This document shows, one piece after another, positions 5,994 to 8,639 of a DNA stretch of 8,639 nucleotides (the first letter of the stretch is position 1; every line of letters begins with the position of its first letter). Under the pieces are notes generated by a model. The model was not told the origin of the DNA and did no database searches. It was given only the letters and a program-made list of their open reading frames with translations. Origin of the DNA: JBHYGK01 sp051859045. GTDB lineage: Bacteria > Pseudomonadota > Gammaproteobacteria > Xanthomonadales > Xanthomonadaceae. The DNA lies in assembly GCA_051859045.1 (NCBI GenBank), contig JBHYGK010000048.1:1-8639 (forward strand). The letters are read 5' to 3'. A program made the position numbers and the translations under genes.

Positions 5994-8114
5994 ATGAGCA
6001 CCCCCCTCCCGTTCGGCCCGCCCGGCGGCATCCGCTGGGGCGCCATGCTCCAGCAGGGCCTCGGCGCCCCGCTGGTGGTCATGGCGATGCTGGCGATGAT
6101 CGTCGTCCCGCTGCCGCCGCTGGCGCTGGACGCGCTGTTCACCTTCAACATCGCGCTGTCGCTGGTGGTGCTGATGGCGGTGGTGTACGTCGGCCGGCCG
6201 CTGGACTTCTCGGTGTTCCCCAGCATCCTGCTGATCACCACCCTGCTGCGGCTGGCGCTGAACGTCGCCTCGACCCGCGTGGTGCTGCTGCACGGCCACG
6301 AGGGCACGGACGCCGCCGGCCACGTCATCGAGTCCTTCGGCGAATTCGTGATCGGCGGCAACTACGCCGTCGGCATCATCGTCTTCGCCATCCTCACCAT
6401 CATCAACTTCATCGTCATCACCAAGGGCGCCGGCCGCATCACCGAGGTCTCGGCGCGCTTCACCCTCGACGCGATGCCCGGCAAGCAGATGGCGATCGAC
6501 GCCGACCTCAACGCCGGCCTGCTGAGCCGCGAGGAGGCCAAGCTGCGCCGCGAGGAGGTGCGCGAGGAGGCCGACTTCTACGGCTCCATGGACGGCTCCT
6601 CGAAGTTCATCAAGGGCGACGCGATCGCCGGCCTGCTGATCCTGTTCATCAACATCATCGGCGGCCTCGCGATCGGCGTGATGAGCCACGACATGAGCCT
6701 GGCCGACGCGGCCGGCGTGTACGTGCTGCTGACCATCGGCGACGGCCTCGTCGCCCAGCTGCCGGCCCTGCTGGTGTCGACCGCGGTGGCGATCCTGGTC
6801 ACCCGGGTCTCGCGCTCGCAGGACATGGGCAAGGCCGTGGCCACCCAGGTGTTCGGGCAGTGGAAGGCCGTGGCGATCTCGGCGGCGGTGATGATCCTCG
6901 TCGGCCTGGTGCCCGGCATGCCCAACCTGGCCTTCCTGCTGCTGGGCGGCGCCGTGGCCTACCTGGCGTGGCGCCTGTACCAGCGCGAGCAGCAGCTGCT
7001 GCGCGACGGCCCCGACCTGCCCGCCGGCGCCGGTGGCGCGCCGGGCCTGCCCGCGCTGCCGGGCCAGGCGCCCGGCGGCGCCCCGGCCGAGCTGGGCTGG
7101 GAGGAGCTGCGCCCGGTCGACGCGCTGGGCCTGGAGGTGGGCTTCAAGCTCATCCCGCTGGTCGACGTGGCCCAGGGCGGCGAACTGATGGCGCGGATCA
7201 AGGCGATCCGCCGCAAGCTCACCCAGGAGCTGGGCTTCCTGGTGCCCCCGGTGCACATCCGCGACAACCTCGAGCTGCCGGCCAACCACTACCGCATCCT
7301 CGTGCACGGCGTGCCGGTGGCCGGCGGCGAGATCCATCCCGACCGCGAGATGGCGCTCAACCCCGGCCAGGTGTTCGGCGATGTCGCCGGCATCCCGGGC
7401 AAGGACCCGGCCTTCGGGCTCGACGCGGTCTGGATCCAGGCCGCCCAGCGCGCCCAGGCCGAGGCGGTGGGCTACACCGTGGTCGACCCGGCTACCGTCG
7501 TCGCCACCCACGTCAGCCACCTGGTCCGCGAGCACGCCCCCGAGCTGCTCGGCCACGAGGAGGCCCAGCAGCTGCTGGACGCCCTGAAGAAGGCCGCGCC
7601 GAAGCTGGTCGAGGACCTCACCCCCAAGACCCTGCCGCTGTCGACCGTGGTCCGCGTGCTGCAGAGCCTGCTGGGCGAGAAGGTCCCGGTGCGGCAGATG
7701 CGCCAGATCGCCGAGGCGCTGGTCGAGCACGGCGCCCAGACCCAGGACCCCGCCGCGCTGACGGCCGCGGTCCGCACCGCGCTGGGCCGCTTCATCGTCC
7801 AGGAGATCAACGGCATGGCGCCCGAGCTGCCGGTGTTCACCCTGAACCCGGCGCTGGAACGCGTCTTGCAGGATTCGGTCAGCGGCCAGTCGTCCGCCCT
7901 GGAGCCCGGCCTCGCCGAGCGTCTGCACCAGAGCCTCGGCGACATGGTCCAGCGCCAGGAGGCCCGCGGGGAACCCGCGGTCCTGCTGGTCCCGGGCCAG
8001 GTCAGGCCGGTGCTCGCGAGGCTGGTGCGGCACAGCGTCCCCGCGCTGTCGGTGCTGGCCTACAGCGAGGTGCCGGAGGACAAGCGGCTGAAGCTGGTCG
8101 GATCGATCGGTTGA
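5994..8114 (+). CDS. flhA: Flagellar export gate protein FlhA
   Basis: FlhA, 706 residues, forms the nonameric ring of the flagellar export gate and couples export to the proton motive force. The N-terminal half (to about 328) holds about eight membrane segments. The FHIPEP-family signature RLALNVASTR is at 86-95. The cytoplasmic loop with LNAGLLSREEAKLRREEV and MDGSSKFIKGD follows; D209 in FIKGD corresponds to the aspartate needed for proton-driven export in Salmonella (D208). A linker rich in Gly/Pro/Ala (about 335-365), somewhat long, leads to the cytoplasmic domain (about 366-706), which docks chaperone-substrate complexes. It contains the conserved PPVHIRDNLELP and HVSHLVREHAPELLG. The gene follows flhB after three bases. 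Two features of regulatory interest lie in its 3' end: a sigma-54-like element at 7855-7870 and a perfect hairpin at 7964-7980. Confidence 0.97.
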   Translation: MSTPLPFGPPGGIRWGAMLQQGLGAPLVVMAMLAMIVVPLPPLALDALFTFNIALSLVVLMAVVYVGRPLDFSVFPSILLITTLLRLALNVASTRVVLLHGHEGTDAAGHVIESFGEFVIGGNYAVGIIVFAILTIINFIVITKGAGRITEVSARFTLDAMPGKQMAIDADLNAGLLSREEAKLRREEVREEADFYGSMDGSSKFIKGDAIAGLLILFINIIGGLAIGVMSHDMSLADAAGVYVLLTIGDGLVAQLPALLVSTAVAILVTRVSRSQDMGKAVATQVFGQWKAVAISAAVMILVGLVPGMPNLAFLLLGGAVAYLAWRLYQREQQLLRDGPDLPAGAGGAPGLPALPGQAPGGAPAELGWEELRPVDALGLEVGFKLIPLVDVAQGGELMARIKAIRRKLTQELGFLVPPVHIRDNLELPANHYRILVHGVPVAGGEIHPDREMALNPGQVFGDVAGIPGKDPAFGLDAVWIQAAQRAQAEAVGYTVVDPATVVATHVSHLVREHAPELLGHEEAQQLLDALKKAAPKLVEDLTPKTLPLSTVVRVLQSLLGEKVPVRQMRQIAEALVEHGAQTQDPAALTAAVRTALGRFIVQEINGMAPELPVFTLNPALERVLQDSVSGQSSALEPGLAERLHQSLGDMVQRQEARGEPAVLLVPGQVRPVLARLVRHSVPALSVLAYSEVPEDKRLKLVGSIG
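7855..7870 (+). promoter_or_regulatory. Candidate sigma-54 promoter inside flhA, for flhF
   Basis: TGGAACGCGTCTTGCA matches TGGCACG-N4-TTGCA at all defined positions but one (A for C at 7858). GG (7856-7857) and GC (7868-7869) are exactly 10 bases apart, with a preceding C fitting the YTGG consensus. The expected start is near 7881, giving a leader of about 315 bases to flhF. The codons here (GAA, TTG, GAT) break from the GAG, CTG and GAC used almost everywhere else in flhA. In Pseudomonas aeruginosa flhF-fleN-fliA is a FleQ/RpoN-dependent unit. No other good promoter was found in the 81 bases before flhF. Confidence 0.65.
7964..7980 (+). repeat. Perfect 7-bp hairpin in the flhA 3' end, within the proposed flhF leader
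   Basis: The inverted repeat CCGCGGG (7964-7970) and CCCGCGG (7974-7980) is separated by GAA. It falls in the codons for Arg-Gly-Glu-Pro-Ala and uses GGG and GAA, where GGC and GAG are normal here. It would be part of an RNA started at the 7855-7870 element. Function is unknown; chance occurrence is possible at this G+C content. Confidence 0.45.
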
Positions 8115-8148
8115 TCGGGCGACCGGGGCGACGACAGGTTGACGCAGG

Positions 8149-8165
8149 GCGGGGCTGAACCCCGC
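8149..8165 (+). terminator. Hairpin in the flhA-flhF intergenic region (possible attenuator)
   Basis: GCGGGG (8149-8154) pairs with CCCCGC (8160-8165) around a CTGAA loop, giving six G-C pairs. It lies midway in the 81-bp gap (8115-8195) between flhA and flhF. No T-run follows, so strong termination is unlikely. It may reduce read-through or stabilise the flhF leader. The rest of this gap shows only the flhF ribosome binding site. Confidence 0.4.
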
Positions 8166-8183
8166 ATTCGACAGGTACAGGGC

Positions 8184-8188
8184 GGGAG
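8184..8188 (+). promoter_or_regulatory. Ribosome binding site for flhF
   Basis: GGGAG ends 7 bases before the ATG at 8196 and is part of a purine-rich run, GGGAGAAGG. It supports 8196 as the start together with the conserved MRIKRF beginning of the protein. Confidence 0.75.
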
Positions 8189-8195
8189 AAGGCAG

Positions 8196-8639
8196 ATGAG
8201 GATCAAGCGTTTCGTGGCGCCGGATATGCGGACCGTCTTCCGCATGGTGCGCGAGGAGCAGGGCGCGGACGCGGTCATCCTGTCCAACCGCGCGGTCGAG
8301 GGCGGCATCGAGGTCGTCGCCGCCACCGACTACGACGAGGCCCTGGTCCAGCAGGCGCTGCGCTCGGCGATGCCGCCGCCGCGCCGCCCGGCCACCGCCC
8401 TCGACGACGCCCCCGACGCCGATCCCGGCCTGCCCGCCCGCCTCGCCGGCGCCCTGCGCGGCCACGACACGCACGGCGCCGGAATCCCGACGCCCGCCGC
8501 GCGCCCGGCCGCCACCGCGGCCGCCGAGCGCGCCCCGGTGCCCTCCTTCGCGCGCCAGCTCGCCGACGCCCAGGCCGCCGCCCCGGCCCCGAGCCGCGCC
8601 GACGCCATGCTGGCCGCCCTCGCCCAGCGCGCCGAGGCC
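8196..8639 (+). CDS. flhF: Flagellar biosynthesis regulator FlhF, N-terminal part (3' end outside window)
   Basis: The open frame runs from ATG 8196 through the last base, giving 148 residues with no stop. The beginning, MRIKRFVAPDMRTVFRMVRE followed by QGADAVILSNRAVEGGIEVVAA, is the conserved start of FlhF, an SRP-type GTPase. FlhF sits at the cell pole and sets the site and number of flagella, with FleN/FlhG as its antagonist. From about residue 60 the protein becomes an Ala/Pro/Arg/Asp-rich low-complexity stretch, typical of the variable B domain. The N and GTP-binding G domains lie beyond the window, so nucleotide-binding motifs cannot be checked. It is separated from flhA by 81 bases. 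Its presence supports polar flagellation. The usual next genes, fleN/flhG and fliA, would be expected downstream. Confidence 0.92.
   Translation, partial: MRIKRFVAPDMRTVFRMVREEQGADAVILSNRAVEGGIEVVAATDYDEALVQQALRSAMPPPRRPATALDDAPDADPGLPARLAGALRGHDTHGAGIPTPAARPAATAAAERAPVPSFARQLADAQAAAPAPSRADAMLAALAQRAEA

Noticed and set aside
4130..8158. A 1342-residue open frame on the + strand in another phase across fliR-flhA
   Set aside because: It is an out-of-phase shadow, Arg/Gly/Ala/Pro rich with no recognisable domain, crossing several real gene boundaries.
8139..8167. TTGACG upstream of flhF as a sigma-70 -35 box
   Set aside because: No acceptable -10 hexamer is found at 16-18 bases; the position holds the hairpin's C-rich arm.
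3966..8474. A 1502-residue open frame on the minus strand opposite fliQ-flhF
   Set aside because: It covers six clearly conserved + strand genes and has the His/Gln/Arg/Asp-rich composition expected from the antisense of G/C-ending codons. Stop codons are simply rare at this G+C content.
1..8639. Search for CRISPR arrays, tRNA or rRNA genes, insertion sequences, and novel accessory systems
   Set aside because: The window is filled by conserved flagellar genes; only gaps of 156 and 81 bases exist, and neither holds such elements.

Overview
This window is a contiguous piece of a chromosomal flagellar gene cluster, entirely on the + strand: the 3' end of fliK, then fliL, fliM, fliN, fliO, fliP, fliQ, fliR, flhB, flhA, and the 5' end of flhF, which runs off the right edge. 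Composition is very G+C rich (about 70% or more by eye, not counted), and third codon positions are almost always G or C. The gene order, with flhB and flhA placed directly after fliR and followed by flhF, is that of polar-flagellum gammaproteobacteria (Pseudomonas, Xanthomonadales). With the high G+C, a Lysobacteraceae/Xanthomonadaceae member such as Lysobacter or Luteimonas is my best guess. The taxonomy is inference.

Layout. Bases 1-537 hold the C-terminal hook-length-control domain of FliK. Bases 538-693 are the largest non-coding stretch (156 bp), with three consecutive G+C-rich hairpins and then a strong sigma-54 (-24/-12) promoter just before fliL. From 694 to 8114 nine genes (fliL to flhA) are packed with spacings from a 4-base overlap to 10 bases, so they are probably translationally coupled. 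An 81-bp gap containing a hairpin precedes flhF. A 100-base run of N (2703-2802) interrupts fliO and looks like an assembly gap, not biology.

How the genes work together. FliM and FliN build the switch/C-ring, which receives CheY-P. FliO helps assemble the FliP-FliQ-FliR core of the export gate. FlhB and FlhA complete the flagellar type III secretion apparatus. FliK acts with FlhB to set hook length and switch substrate class. FliL supports the stator. FlhF places the flagellum at the pole. No unrelated or accessory gene is inserted.

Most interesting observation. Besides the intergenic sigma-54 promoter, two more near-consensus -24/-12 elements lie inside coding sequence, in the 3' ends of flhB and flhA. 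At both places the codons depart from the otherwise uniform G/C-ending usage. The three sites would split this apparently continuous operon into fliL-flhB, flhA and flhF units, the same division known for the FleQ/RpoN-dependent class of genes in Pseudomonas aeruginosa. I see no new biological system here; the embedded promoters and the assembly gap in fliO are what merit attention.
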